The notes under the pieces were generated by a model, which saw only the letters and a list, made by a program, of their open reading frames with translations, ran no database searches and was not told the DNA's origin. A stretch of 64,000 nt of DNA, from the NCBI RefSeq assembly GCF_901709675.1, contig NC_051102.1, positions 1,826,912-1,890,911 on the forward strand. Direction: 5' to 3'. The stretch comes from Syngnathus acus (taxonomy: Eukaryota > Chordata > Actinopteri > Syngnathiformes > Syngnathidae). Each line of letters begins with the position of its first letter. The first letter of the stretch is position 1. The translations under genes were made by a program, and so were the position numbers. Shown here piece after piece: positions 59,601 through 64,000 of this stretch.

Positions 59601-59880
59601 GCGCTCTCCTTGACGCCTTCGGGGTTGCGCAGCACCAGCTTAACGCTGAGGTTGGTGAAGGGCGTCAGGTTGTGGATGGTGTGCTGCGGGTCACGACCCT
59701 GCGCCTCGTAGCACACCTCCTCCCGGGTCTGCTCCTTGCCGCCCACGCGTGAGCGGTACTGCGCCGTCAGGTTGTAACTGTGGCAGCGCGTCACGTTGTA
59801 GCCCAGCGGCTCCCAGCGTACCGTCACCTGCTTGGATTGGACGTCCAGCACCTCCAGACGGCGCGGACCGTGCATGGGCT
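13897..59880 (-). CDS. ptprm: Receptor-type protein tyrosine phosphatase mu (partial, 26 exons in window)
   Basis: This is a homophilic adhesion receptor with intracellular tyrosine phosphatase domains that acts at cell-cell junctions with cadherin-catenin complexes (known for the type IIB family). Exons run from 59880 down to 13897 and join in phase, giving 1123 codons and a TAA stop. Order: FN3-2, FN3-3, FN3-4 with a furin-like RPRR, transmembrane helix ([20 protein letters not shown]), a juxtamembrane region that starts [18 protein letters not shown]1 with WPD loop (22666-22674) and [10 protein letters not shown] loop, then D2 with HCLNGGGRSG and a degenerate GWPMYRD loop, and C-terminus [17 protein letters not shown]. 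Exon-by-exon similarity is to PTPRM rather than PTPRK, T or U. The 5' exons (signal peptide, MAM, Ig, FN3-1) are outside the window. Whether this is the only copy or one of two teleost duplicates cannot be told. Confidence 0.95.
14178..14313 (-). CDS. ptprm: ptprm exon: D2 phosphate-loop remnant
   Basis: 136 nt, phase 2 in, phase 0 out. Reads [20 protein letters not shown] then [20 protein letters not shown] and MVDLL. HQHAV differs slightly from the mammalian HQRTV. Acceptor GTATTTCAG, donor GTAAGC. Confidence 0.95.
14501..14865 (+). mobile_element. Full-length tRNA-derived SINE with 12-bp target-site duplication
   Basis: It has A box TGGCGCACTGGGTAGCAC, B box GGTTCAATTCC and 3' end GCGGTTCGGAAAATGGATGG with a short (ATGG)n tail. 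GGATATTTTGCT occurs at 14489-14500 and again at 14866-14877, a target-site duplication. It lies in the ptprm intron between the two D2 loop exons, antisense to the gene, and appears young. Confidence 0.9.
14983..15146 (-). CDS. ptprm: ptprm exon: D2 degenerate WPD loop to cysteine
   Basis: 164 nt, phase 0 in, phase 2 out. Begins [20 protein letters not shown] (acceptor TTTGGTCAG) and ends [21 protein letters not shown] lacks the catalytic WPD aspartate position, as usual for D2 of this family, although the Cys (14985-14987) is kept. Donor GTAAGT. Confidence 0.95.
15147..16486 (-). other. ptprm: ptprm intron, AT-rich
   Basis: Intron between the LCPQYWPE exon and the D2 loop exon. The part from about 15600 to 16150 is strongly A-rich on the plus strand. 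No exon or recognisable element is seen. Confidence 0.7.
16487..16612 (-). CDS. ptprm: ptprm exon: D2, LCPQYWPE block
   Basis: 126 nt, phase 0 both ends. Reads [20 protein letters not shown] then [20 protein letters not shown] and AR. Acceptor TTTTGTAG, donor GTGAGC. Confidence 0.95.
16756..16832. mobile_element. Tigger/pogo-like terminal fragment
   Basis: TACTTCGCGGAATTTCATTT then TTCGCGGGTGGTTCTGG and AAAAACGAGGGATCACTGT recall the 'cgcgg..gagggattactg' ends of vertebrate Tigger/pogo-type elements. It is a short decayed piece within a ptprm intron. Confidence 0.4.
17091..17279. repeat. (TG)n microsatellites
   Basis: Two GT-rich tracts (about 17091-17117 and 17238-17279) in a ptprm intron; on the transcript they are CA repeats. 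Confidence 0.85.
17689..17848 (+). repeat. (CCAT)40 tetranucleotide microsatellite next to a ptprm donor site
   Basis: 160 bp of perfect CCAT units. On the transcript strand it is (ATGG)n and begins about 11 nt after the exon boundary at 17860. It may be an expanded SINE tail, since the local SINE family ends in (ATGG)n, although no SINE body adjoins it. Confidence 0.95.
17860..17991 (-). CDS. ptprm: ptprm exon: D2, [12 protein letters not shown] block
   Basis: 132 nt, phase 0 both ends. Reads [20 protein letters not shown] then [20 protein letters not shown] and DPAQ. Donor GTATGC is followed within 12 nt by the 160-bp tetranucleotide array at 17689-17848. Confidence 0.95.
18357..18530 (-). 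CDS. ptprm: ptprm exon: start of D2
   Basis: 174 nt, phase 0 both ends. Reads [20 protein letters not shown], then [20 protein letters not shown] and [13 protein letters not shown]. Acceptor TTGGTTCAG, donor GTAAGA. Confidence 0.95.
18643..18792 (-). CDS. ptprm: ptprm exon: end of D1 and D1-D2 linker
   Basis: 150 nt, phase 0 both ends. Reads [20 protein letters not shown] then [20 protein letters not shown] and [10 protein letters not shown]. Acceptor CTGTCTCGCAG, donor GTAGGC. Confidence 0.95.
19944..21586 (+). mobile_element. TA-flanked non-autonomous DNA transposon, copy A (1.6 kb)
   Basis: Left end CCGTATTTTTCGG and right end CCGAAAAATACGG are inverted repeats, each flanked by TA. Subterminal GCGACTTATA motifs recur in both arms. 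At about 20165-20292 a reading frame ends [19 protein letters not shown] and stop, resembling an acidic transposase C-terminus. Then come three tandem units of 105-118 bp starting at 20317, 20422 and 20540, and three units of about 170 bp near 20907, 21083 and 21253. A Tigger-like CGCGATGTAGCAAGGGATTA string lies at the left. No full transposase is present. Confidence 0.75.
20165..20292 (+). pseudogene. Transposase C-terminal remnant in copy A
   Basis: A frame reads [20 protein letters not shown] then [17 protein letters not shown] and TGA. A stop lies shortly upstream, so only the tail survives. The same tail is kept in copy B with an in-frame deletion of three codons. The acidic SDTEDE ending resembles pogo/Tigger-type transposases of fish. 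This assignment is inference. Confidence 0.45.
22361..22496 (-). CDS. ptprm: ptprm exon: D1 phosphate-binding loop and Q loop
   Basis: 136 nt, phase 2 in, phase 0 out. Reads [20 protein letters not shown] then [20 protein letters not shown] and MVQTE. The P-loop arginine and the Q-loop glutamine are intact, so D1 should be catalytically active. Donor GTAGGC. Confidence 0.95.
22568..22722 (-). CDS. ptprm: ptprm exon: D1 WPD loop up to the catalytic cysteine
   Basis: 155 nt, phase 0 in, phase 2 out. Begins [20 protein letters not shown], with the general acid Asp codon at 22666-22668, and ends AGPMVVHC plus two bases of Ser. The catalytic Cys codon is 22570-22572, so the signature loop [10 protein letters not shown] spans this intron. 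Confidence 0.95.
22962..23078 (-). CDS. ptprm: ptprm exon: D1, KYWPDD block
   Basis: 117 nt, phase 0 both ends, 39 codons. Reads [20 protein letters not shown] then [19 protein letters not shown]. Acceptor TTTTTTTTTAG, donor GTACGC. Confidence 0.95.
23079..24746 (-). other. ptprm: ptprm intron with GC-rich block
   Basis: Intron within D1. About 24130-24450 is CpG-rich (strings such as GCCCGCCGCGCTACGC and GACGCCGCCCGCCGCCGC), unlike its AT-rich neighbours. No exon was recognised in it. Confidence 0.6.
24747..24844 (-). CDS. ptprm: ptprm exon: D1, DFWRMVW block
   Basis: 98 nt, phase 1 in, phase 0 out. Reads [20 protein letters not shown] then [12 protein letters not shown]. Acceptor TGCATCTGCAG, donor GTGAGT. 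Confidence 0.95.
24845..28360 (-). other. ptprm: ptprm intron within D1
   Basis: A 3.5-kb intron. It starts with a (CATT)n array (24953-25005) and a poly-T tract near 25740, and carries three or more loosely repeated TTTAGGCAGG-type phrases around 27250-27620. No exon or named mobile element was recognised. Confidence 0.6.
24953..25005 (+). repeat. (ATTC)n microsatellite
   Basis: About 13 copies of CATT within a ptprm intron. Confidence 0.95.
28361..28397 (-). CDS. ptprm: ptprm exon: D1, [12 protein letters not shown]
   Basis: 37 nt, phase 0 in, phase 1 out, encoding [12 protein letters not shown] with the next Gly split. This YIATQGP motif is conserved in all PTP domains. Acceptor CTTTTTTCAG, donor GTAAGA. 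Confidence 0.94.
29280..29990 (+). repeat. Degenerate tandem repeat
   Basis: At least five diverged units share a phrase like 'AAA-GTTGCAC-ATG-TTAAAATAA': near 29323, 29694, 29811, 29918 and 29958, with AAATCCC or AAATCC ahead of several. Spacing is irregular and the array is interrupted by the G-rich repeat at 29536. Confidence 0.4.
29536..29628 (-). repeat. G-rich dispersed repeat (minus copy)
   Basis: On the minus strand it reads CACTGGCGGAGCTAGTGGGG, then GGCCC-rich sequence, then AATATGCTTGCCCCC. The same order (GGCGGTGCTAGAGGGGGG, then AATATGCTTGGACCCC) occurs on the plus strand at 52058-52125. Confidence 0.5.
31517..31575 (+). repeat. (TG)29 microsatellite
   Basis: A perfect TG run of about 58 bp followed by GCGTGCGTGC. 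On the ptprm transcript it is (CA)n, about 165 nt downstream of the donor at 31738. Confidence 0.95.
31700..31738 (-). promoter_or_regulatory. ptprm: CA-rich tract abutting a ptprm 5' splice site
   Basis: On the transcript the donor reads GTAAGTACACACACGCACAC and continues CA-rich for about 35 nt. CA repeats next to 5' splice sites are known binding sites for hnRNP L and can enhance or repress exon use. The effect on this D1 exon is inferred only. Confidence 0.35.
31739..31815 (-). CDS. ptprm: ptprm exon: D1, DHSRV and DYINANY block
   Basis: 77 nt, phase 1 in, phase 0 out. Completes the Tyr of (Y)[19 protein letters not shown] and ends NANYVD, the conserved PTP substrate-recognition stretch. 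Acceptor TTTTTCCAG, donor GTAAGT followed at once by a CA-rich tract. Confidence 0.95.
31953..32080 (-). mobile_element. SINE 3' fragment
   Basis: AACCGCTTTATCCTCACAGG through CACCCTGAACTGGTCGCCAG to CACTCACAATCACCCCTATG is the reverse complement of the SINE 3' half. The tRNA head is missing. It lies in a ptprm intron in the gene's orientation. Confidence 0.7.
32505..32592 (-). CDS. ptprm: ptprm exon: start of catalytic domain D1
   Basis: 88 nt, phase 0 in, phase 1 out. Reads [20 protein letters not shown] then KNRYGNIIA; the KNRY motif is characteristic of PTP domains. The first residue is Arg where mammalian PTPRM has Ser. Donor GTGCGT is weaker than consensus. Confidence 0.94.
32593..34590 (-). 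other. ptprm: ptprm intron upstream of D1
   Basis: It contains the candidate 9-nt microexon (33193-33201) and, near 32735-32880, short dispersed phrases of the AACCCAATTTGG / CCAAAATTGGGT type that form weak inverted repeats. Otherwise nothing was recognised. Confidence 0.55.
33193..33201 (-). CDS. ptprm: Candidate 9-nt microexon of ptprm
   Basis: ATAAACGAG is bounded by AG (CTTTCTTGTACCTTAACTTT then GGATCAG) and GTAAGA on the minus strand. It lies in the intron between the exons ending ..FKEEYE and beginning RFFEGQ, both phase 0, so it would add Ile-Asn-Glu in frame. Evidence is only splice-site quality and phase. Confidence 0.25.
34591..34778 (-). CDS. ptprm: ptprm exon: juxtamembrane wedge leading into D1
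   Basis: 188 nt, phase 1 in, phase 0 out. Starts [20 protein letters not shown], passes [20 protein letters not shown] and [18 protein letters not shown]. The [17 protein letters not shown] stretch is the conserved wedge before the catalytic domain. Donor GTAGGT. Confidence 0.95.
34779..37882 (-). other. ptprm: ptprm juxtamembrane introns around the 12-nt microexon
   Basis: Apart from the microexon at 36004-36015, I see G-rich runs (36180-36240), GA-rich sequence near 36060-36120 and CT/GA-rich sequence near 37500-37560. No other exon was recognised. Confidence 0.55.
36004..36015 (-). CDS. ptprm: ptprm 12-nt microexon (second part of the alternative insert)
   Basis: TGCCCATTAATG lies between AG (TATCTAAAAAG) and a strong GTAAGTT. 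With split codons it adds VPIN and restores ..AILVPIND ESQNMG, matching the remainder of the known 13-residue insert. It lies 1.9 kb from the 27-nt microexon, so the two are separate splicing units. Confidence 0.8.
37883..37909 (-). CDS. ptprm: ptprm 27-nt microexon (first part of the alternative insert)
   Basis: Phase 1 in and out; encodes (D)PFVPTAIL with split codons at both ends. It matches the first part of the optional 13-residue insert [13 protein letters not shown] that separates the long and short human PTPRM isoforms, as I recall them. Acceptor TTGCCCTCAG, donor GTGAGA. Being a multiple of three, it can be skipped without a frameshift. Confidence 0.85.
   Translation of the reverse strand: MPLCQPPS
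38001..38081 (-). CDS. ptprm: ptprm exon: juxtamembrane serine/proline-rich
   Basis: 81 nt, phase 1 in and out. Reads [20 protein letters not shown] then TSAFYP, matching the SSPSSFT..NTLS block of PTPRM. Acceptor TTTTTTGTAG, donor GTAATT. Confidence 0.92.
38082..39224 (-). other. ptprm: ptprm intron, no features seen
   Basis: 1.1 kb between two juxtamembrane exons. I found no repeat or exon. Confidence 0.6.
39225..39475 (-). CDS. ptprm: ptprm exon: juxtamembrane, with tandem decapeptide insertion
   Basis: 251 nt, phase 2 in, phase 1 out, 83 codons. Begins [20 protein letters not shown] and passes through [21 protein letters not shown], matching PTPRM. It then carries three copies of a [10 protein letters not shown]-type unit before the exon end LNGR, where mammalian PTPRM goes from FMDTH almost directly to LNGR. 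Acceptor CCCCTGAAG, donor GTAAGA. The repeat is in frame and preserves the exon boundaries. Confidence 0.93.
39476..45833 (-). other. ptprm: ptprm intron following the transmembrane exon
   Basis: A 6.4-kb intron of mostly unique-looking AT-rich sequence. It holds a (GGT)n tract at 44458-44528 and homopolymer A/T runs. No mobile element or extra exon was recognised. Confidence 0.6.
44458..44528 (+). repeat. (GGT)n imperfect trinucleotide repeat
   Basis: About 22 GGT-type units interrupted by GGA, GAC and GTT, in a ptprm intron. Confidence 0.9.
45834..45969 (-). CDS. ptprm: ptprm exon: transmembrane segment
   Basis: 136 nt, phase 1 in, phase 2 out. A short extracellular stalk ([20 protein letters not shown]) is followed by the helix [20 protein letters not shown] and the stop-transfer LMKKR. 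Acceptor GTTTTGACAG, donor GTAAGC. The sequence is nearly identical to mammalian PTPRM here. Confidence 0.96.
47113..47187 (-). CDS. ptprm: Candidate alternative (cassette) exon of ptprm, 75 nt
   Basis: Between the linker exon and the transmembrane exon, a 75-nt open block is bounded by an AG (TTTGTCACGCTCAG) and a GT (GTCAGA). It would be inserted in frame, phase 1 in and out, as [20 protein letters not shown] then DHQHT. No stop occurs in the required frame, and the other nearby acceptor gives a stop. I do not recognise this peptide from mammalian PTPRM, and the donor is only moderate, so this is a prediction. Confidence 0.45.
47318..47434. mobile_element. Tc1/mariner-type MITE (117 bp)
   Basis: TATGGACAAAAGTATCGGGA then CACC at the left is mirrored by GGTGTGTCCCGATATTTTTG then TTCATG at the right, with TA next to both ends. 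This is a common fish MITE type. It sits in the intron with the candidate 75-nt cassette, 131 nt from it. Confidence 0.7.
47753..47789 (-). CDS. ptprm: ptprm exon: short membrane-proximal linker
   Basis: 37 nt encoding [12 protein letters not shown] plus one base of the next codon. Acceptor TTTTGTACAG, donor GTAGGA. It joins in phase to the transmembrane exon (GAATHKP) or to the candidate cassette at 47113-47187. Confidence 0.93.
48385..48690. mobile_element. hAT-like transposon fragment
   Basis: TTTTGTCGCGGGCTGCATCA near the left and TACGGGCCAAATTTGGCCCA then CGGGCCAGAGGTTGACTCCC at the right are typical of fish hAT remnants. No coding capacity. It lies in a ptprm intron. Confidence 0.5.
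49163..49436 (-). CDS. ptprm: ptprm exon: rest of fibronectin III repeat 4, with furin-like site
   Basis: 274 nt, phase 2 in, phase 0 out, 91 codons. Begins [20 protein letters not shown] and continues [34 protein letters not shown], ending [12 protein letters not shown] (49397-49408) fits the proprotein-convertase site at which type IIB receptors are cleaved. Acceptor GTTTTTTGCAG, donor GTGAGA. Confidence 0.95.
50491..50533. repeat. (TA)n microsatellite
   Basis: About 21 TA units in a ptprm intron, about 40 bp before the TTATCGCCC-rich element. Confidence 0.9.
50572..51115. mobile_element. Unclassified element with TTATCGCCC repeats
   Basis: It starts ACCGTATTTATTCAAATTAT and has ATTATCGCCCAT or TAATCGCCCAG four times, three near the left end and one at 51047. 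The interior is CpG-richer than its surroundings. The start recalls the ACCGTATTTTT end of copy A, but no matching inverted right end is visible. Confidence 0.4.
52058..52125 (+). repeat. G-rich dispersed repeat (plus copy)
   Basis: TTGCTGGCGGTGCTAGAGGG then GCACTGCCCC then GAAATATGCTTGGACCCC; counterpart of the minus copy at 29536-29628. Confidence 0.5.
52643..54005 (+). mobile_element. TA-flanked DNA transposon, copy B, with nested insertion
   Basis: Ends CCGTAATTTTCGG and CCGAAAATTACGG are flanked by TA. The body is colinear with copy A: same transposase tail ([19 protein letters not shown] and stop near 52970), but two rather than three units of each internal tandem repeat. The right arm is interrupted by the 168-bp MITE at 53753-53920. 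Confidence 0.8.
53753..53920 (+). mobile_element. 168-bp TA-flanked MITE nested in copy B
   Basis: Perfect ends CCGTAATTTTCGGACTATAA and TTATAGTCCGAAAATTACGG are flanked by TA. The uninterrupted site is visible in copy A (GCGACTTATATATG near 21499), which shows insertion at TA with TA duplication. The arms share the GGAGCGACTTATA and TTTTATGGCT motifs with A and B. Confidence 0.85.
55897..55999 (-). CDS. ptprm: ptprm exon: start of fibronectin III repeat 4
   Basis: 103 nt, phase 1 in, phase 2 out. Reads [18 protein letters not shown] and on to [12 protein letters not shown]. Acceptor TTCCTCCCCCAG, donor GTAGGC. Confidence 0.94.
56328..56529 (-). CDS. ptprm: ptprm exon: second half of fibronectin III repeat 3
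   Basis: 202 nt, phase 0 in, phase 1 out. Begins [20 protein letters not shown] and ends [10 protein letters not shown]. Acceptor TCTTCTCCACAG, donor GTCAGT. An interrupted CAG array lies 45 nt upstream of the acceptor in the transcript. Confidence 0.95.
56530..58887 (-). other. ptprm: ptprm intron within FN3-3
   Basis: It carries the CTG tract (56572-56613), an A-run at 57588-57603, and T-rich sequence from 58330 to 58850. No other exon was recognised. Confidence 0.6.
56572..56613 (+). repeat. (CTG)n interrupted trinucleotide repeat
   Basis: About a dozen CTG units with one TTC interruption. On the transcript strand it is (CAG)n, ending 45 nt before the acceptor of the FN3-3 exon. Confidence 0.9.
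58888..58997 (-). CDS. ptprm: ptprm exon: first half of fibronectin III repeat 3
   Basis: 110 nt, phase 1 in, phase 0 out. Reads [18 protein letters not shown] and on to [14 protein letters not shown]. Acceptor TGTCCCGCAG, donor GTATGC. Confidence 0.94.
59572..59880 (-). CDS. ptprm: ptprm exon: fibronectin III repeat 2
   Basis: Phase 1 in, phase 1 out, 309 nt. Begins [20 protein letters not shown] and ends LEVQTDED; contains [17 protein letters not shown], diagnostic of PTPRM. Acceptor CCATCCCTGCAG, donor GTGAGC. Sequons at NVT, NLT and NLS. An entire FN3 module lies in one exon. Confidence 0.95.
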
Positions 59881-60949
59881 CTGCAGGGATGGGAGGGAGG
59901 GAAGAGTGTGAGGCCCCATGCAGACAATCAATTAAGCCTTGTGAAACGCCAGGTGCTACGCATTAGTCGAGGCGAAACAAGGGAAATGGATGCAATGTAT
60001 GCAGCCGCACGGCCTCCGCTGCTGTTCTTTTCTCTTTTCTCAACATTTGACACCCGGTCAAATTTCATCTGTTTGAAGTTGATGCGTTTCCTGTTTCAAA
60101 GGTGCAGCGTGATGGGAGGCAAAGGAGCAAAGGCACATCCCAGCGCCGTGCGCATGCCGACGCTCCAGCAATGGCACCGCCGTACCGGTGCAAAGCCTCT
60201 GCAGGGGGCGCGTCATCCCTTCACAGAATGCCATCTTTTCAAATGGCAGGTGGCTATTAATGGTACTTGGTAGAAAAAGAATAGGTCACGCTAATTTGGT
60301 GATACATTATCACGAAGGGTGTGCATGGCTTCAATTTTAAAATAGTGATTCAATACATATCTCGATACATGGGGTGCGATATGCTTCAAGGACAGTTTGC
60401 TAAATTCTGTGGGATTGGGTTAGTTTGACCCAACTTTGGGTTGTTTTCACACAAAAAAAACAACCCAATTTGTTGGCATATGTAAACACTAGATTGGTAT
60501 ACGAGTAGATCACATTACATTTAAACAGCTAATCGGAGATCTTCAATCCGAATGATATCTATCGGAATGACAAAAAAAGTCTAAAGTCAATAATTATTGA
60601 TGTCATGATACTGACATTGATATTTTGGCTCTACCCTAGAAGAAAGCAGCAGTCGCCTTCCTTCCTGCTCCATCTGTTGCTATCAATTCCTGTTGATAAG
60701 GAATTGGTCTCCAGGGTGAGACATGACTCCCCCCAAGCCATCCTATCACCTGGAACCATTCTTGCTTTTTTTTTTGCCACTGCCTTTTCCGAGGCTTTCC
60801 CCCCAATTCCTAATCCCTATTTTGCGGCCATCCTCGCCTCGCCGCCAAGGCGGGCAGCATCGAGGTAATGGGATCAATTTCCATTCCAGGTTAAATTTGC
60901 AGCCCATTTCTCTGGAACTTAACACTTTAGCAGCTATTAGGGAGGAGAC

Positions 60950-61340
60950 AGGGGCTTCATTTCGGCTCCCATCCGCCCCCGGGATACGCAGCCCTCGCGG
61001 CAGATCGGGCGGGCGGGCAGCCATGTTTAACATTCATAGGAAGCACCGAGGCGGTTGATTGCGTGCCGGAGTCTACACCGAAACATTGTGGGATGCCTAG
61101 GGAAGAAACACGGCAACATCTGGAAAGAAAAGTTACGAGACAGGAGGAAAATCGAGGGTAACGTTCGGCAAACGAGGTCATAACGTTAGCTCGGGAGGCG
61201 CTAAAGCTAGAAGAAAGCGAGGCCTCCTGACGGCTGAGCGTCAGAAGGAGCAGCTGCGAAGCGGCGGATGTGTTCCCTCCCGAAAGGGAAGATGAAACAC
61301 CGACGCAAACCACCACCCCGCGGTCGCGGTAGCGGCACAG
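60950..61340. other. CpG-rich block in a ptprm intron
   Basis: Locally rich in CpG (GATCGGGCGGGCGGGCAG at 61004-61020; CCGCGGTCGCGGTAGCGG at about 61318-61335) within otherwise AT-rich intron. It could be an intronic CpG island or alternative promoter, but there is no coding evidence. Confidence 0.35.
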
Positions 61341-63682
61341 CGATGGCGGTTCACATTGAGATAGCGTGCTACAAACGTCCCAGTCGGCAAAGTGGAAAAC
61401 ATCTGTCGGGGTGGGGGGGGGTGTTTGAATCGATGATTTTATGCATCAACCTAAAAAATTGTTTGAAACAGAAGCAAAAGGTAGTATGGCGAATAGTGTT
61501 TTCTTTTTCTTTTCTATGGAACCAAAACCTAAGCACAACTTTTATGTCATAGTCAGTCAACGGCGTTTTTAACGGTGTTAATTGTACATGGAAAAAGATA
61601 AACTTGTGAAATTTATTATGGACAAAAACGTTTTTGTTGGAAATTAAATATGTTGAATATCCCTATAAATAACATGTTGGAATGGAAGTACTCTGATACT
61701 TGCGTACTTGTAAACGTCAAATGTCGCACAAGTTGTACAGACCACGGCTAATAACTCTCTTGACGCCCAAAAGCAAACGTTGGACTCTTGTGATATTTTC
61801 TACATCTCTGCCGTTTCTTGACACACGGGCCCATTTGTTGACACACGGGCCCATTTATCAGAGACGTTCCACCTAGATGCAAGTGTGACACCCCGCACAA
61901 ATCACAGCGCTCGGGCTTGTCGGCTCGAGATACACACTTTGCCGCTTTTGTCCTTTCATTTTTTTTCTCCTCAAAGCGTTAATTTGATTTGTGTGGCCGG
62001 CCACCCTGCAATTCTGCTGGCGTTAAGCACGTCCCTTTTGGACCGCCTGAGTGCAGCCTCCTGATAGTTCCGCAAATAAAGGGGCTTAAAAGTTGCATTT
62101 TCTGCTTGGTTCACCCTGATGAGACGCTTGTGAATTGCATCTTTTTCTTTGTCGCGTTTCATCTTTTGCCACTTTTTCACTGCATGGTACACCGATACTA
62201 ATTTTTAGACTAGCCCAGGGGACGATATTATGACACTTTTCTCATTGGTTTTGCCCAATATTTTTGAATTTCTTTCAAATAGTTTTTTCCTAATTTTGTT
62301 TCATTTTTCATACCATAAAAAAAGTATCCAATATTTTATATCATCAAATATTTTTTGTTTTTTTGTTCTAAATGATTGAAGCTTGCCCTCCTGTTCCAAG
62401 CATGACAAGGCTTATAAATTTGATGACTGTTAAAAAGAAATACAAAATAATACACGCACACGCACACATGACAAGATGTGTATGATACGATTTTCCTCCT
62501 CTGATGTTTGGCGCTTGTCTACTTAAAGCACTGTCTGCGTAGCATCTGGTTTGGCCTGACTGTTGTACGGAAGAACAATTAGCTTATCAGATCATCCTCG
62601 GGCGCCACAAGCACACAGAGTCTTTATCGGATCCGCATCGATTAAGTGCAGAGACGTTGCCGACTCCCAAACAAGGATGAGAACACTTTGCCGGTGATTA
62701 GACATCAACATGGAGTCGAGGCGACGGCTCTGAGGCTAGTCGCTATCTCGTTGCTACAGCAACCTATGTGCGGTTGCGTATATTGTAATATGATACAATA
62801 CATTGGAGTATTGATATGTATTACTAGTACTACTAGGTTTAAACATATATATATATATATATTTGACATGTATGATATATTCTTTACATCTTAGATAAAT
62901 AAAATATAGCTATAGTTTATCCCGCTTGTTGCCAAAACTAAATAGTGTGGATCAATACTGATACAATTTGTTAACCAGGAAGGGGAGTGTGCATGTAGCT
63001 CGTTCTTAGAGTAGAGAAATTATATTTAATTTGCATCTTGGTCTGTCAGTGGCAGAAAAACATGTCAATGGCCAACATTAAATCTCTGTCTAAGAGTTTT
63101 TATTTTTCAGCCCCTCAGGTGAAAGAAAAAAAGGCTTTGAATATTTGTTTGCTGCCTTCTATTACACTGTGGCGGAGGCAGCTATTGAGGTAATGACACG
63201 ACTTGAACACTCAGGAAATCATTTTCATATCTCGCAGAAGCGAGACATGATGATAGCTGGCGATAACCGACAATCAGAGTACCCATCACCTGTCTCGAGT
63301 GCTAAAGAAGAGGCTCGGGCTAGGAAGGTGACGGGGGTGGGGGGGCTTAAAAAGGGAATAAAATGGAAGGGTACATACGACAAAATATTAAGATATTGAC
63401 CATGTAAGATGCAGTATCAACACCAAATTGGCAAATTTTAGCAACGGAAAGGACAAACTGGGACACAGGATCAAAACGCAACAAATGGCCATCATTTTCA
63501 ACTTGGATTTAGGGCTGGACGATTAATAAAAATTTAATCGGAAATTAATAGGAATTTTTTGTTATGATGCGGTTCAATGAAAAGATTTTGGGTGAATAGT
63601 TTTGATGTGGTTTACTGTATCGATACACAACTGCCATTCTGGCACTGTGGGACTAATAAAGACCTTGTATGGCATTGAATTA

Positions 63683-63852
63683 CCGTAATTTTCGGACTAT
63701 AAGTCGCACCGGAGTATAAGTCGCACCAGCCATAAAATGCCCAAAATAGTGAAAAAAACCCATATATATGTATATAAATCGCTCCTGAGTATAAGTCGCC
63801 CCCCACCCAAACTATGAAAAAAAAAACGCGACTTATAGTCCGAAAATTACGG
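63683..63852 (-). mobile_element. 170-bp TA-flanked MITE, same family as 53753-53920
   Basis: Ends CCGTAATTTTCGGACTATAA and TTATAGTCCGAAAATTACGG are flanked by TA. The internal order is reversed relative to the nested copy (CATAAAATGCCC first, then CACCCAAACTATG), so it lies in the opposite orientation. Confidence 0.85.
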
Positions 63853-64000
63853 TATGTATGACTGCCCCCCCCTCTTCCCCCCAAGGACAAGGTTTGCGTT
63901 GGCATCAATGGCAACAAGTGGAAGCCTTCAGCCTGACAGACGTGCACGTCTTCTAACAGATGGCCTTTAGGAAGGCAGCACATGTGTTCTTGGTCTGCCT

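Larger units (their letters stand above)
59881..64000 (-). other. ptprm: ptprm intron upstream of FN3-2 (continues past window)
   Basis: I found no FN3-1, Ig or MAM exon here. It holds a CpG-rich block at about 60950-61340, short AACCCAA/TTGGGTT inverted phrases near 60419-60470, (TA)n at about 62848-62861, and a MITE at 63683-63852. Confidence 0.6.

Noticed and set aside
63612-63983. Minus-strand 123-residue reading frame
   Set aside because: It runs through the 170-bp MITE and has no similarity to a known protein.

Overview
The window looks like teleost fish genomic DNA, probably percomorph. It has vertebrate split genes with GT-AG introns, tRNA-derived SINEs with (ATGG)n tails, TA-flanked miniature DNA transposons and many microsatellites. 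There are no operons, ribosome-binding sites or prokaryotic features. Species cannot be fixed from the sequence; the SINE head recalls syngnathid-like copies, which is a weak guess.

Two protein-coding genes are supported, both on the minus strand. (1) tmem200c-like, 1912-3285: one intact coding exon for a 457-residue two-pass membrane protein, preceded by a splice acceptor that implies an upstream 5' non-coding exon. (2) ptprm (receptor-type protein tyrosine phosphatase mu), 59880 down to 13897. I traced 26 exons by protein similarity, splice sites and phase. They join without a break into 1123 codons plus stop: fibronectin III repeats 2 to 4, the membrane segment, the juxtamembrane region, the catalytic D1 domain, the D2 domain and the C-terminus ending ALEYLNSG. 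The 5' exons (signal peptide, MAM, Ig, FN3-1) lie beyond 64000.

Layout: 1-1911 is flanking DNA with a MITE; 1912-3318 tmem200c; 3319-about 13300 is intergenic and repeat-rich; about 13300-13896 is the likely ptprm 3' UTR; 13897-23078 holds D2 and the C-terminal half of D1; 24747-32592 holds the N-terminal half of D1; 34591-39475 holds the juxtamembrane exons, including 27-nt and 12-nt microexons; 45834-45969 is the transmembrane exon; 47753-59880 holds the ectodomain exons; 59881-64000 is intron.

The most interesting points are these: a tandemly repeated decapeptide inserted in the ptprm juxtamembrane exon; a 13-residue juxtamembrane insert split over two microexons; a phase-compatible candidate cassette exon (75 nt) and a candidate 9-nt microexon; a 160-bp (CCAT)n array and CA-rich tracts directly next to 5' splice sites; and a TA-flanked DNA-transposon family with a nested insertion whose empty site is preserved in another copy in the window. 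I found no new enzymatic, defence or other gene system here. Most of the window is introns and repeats.
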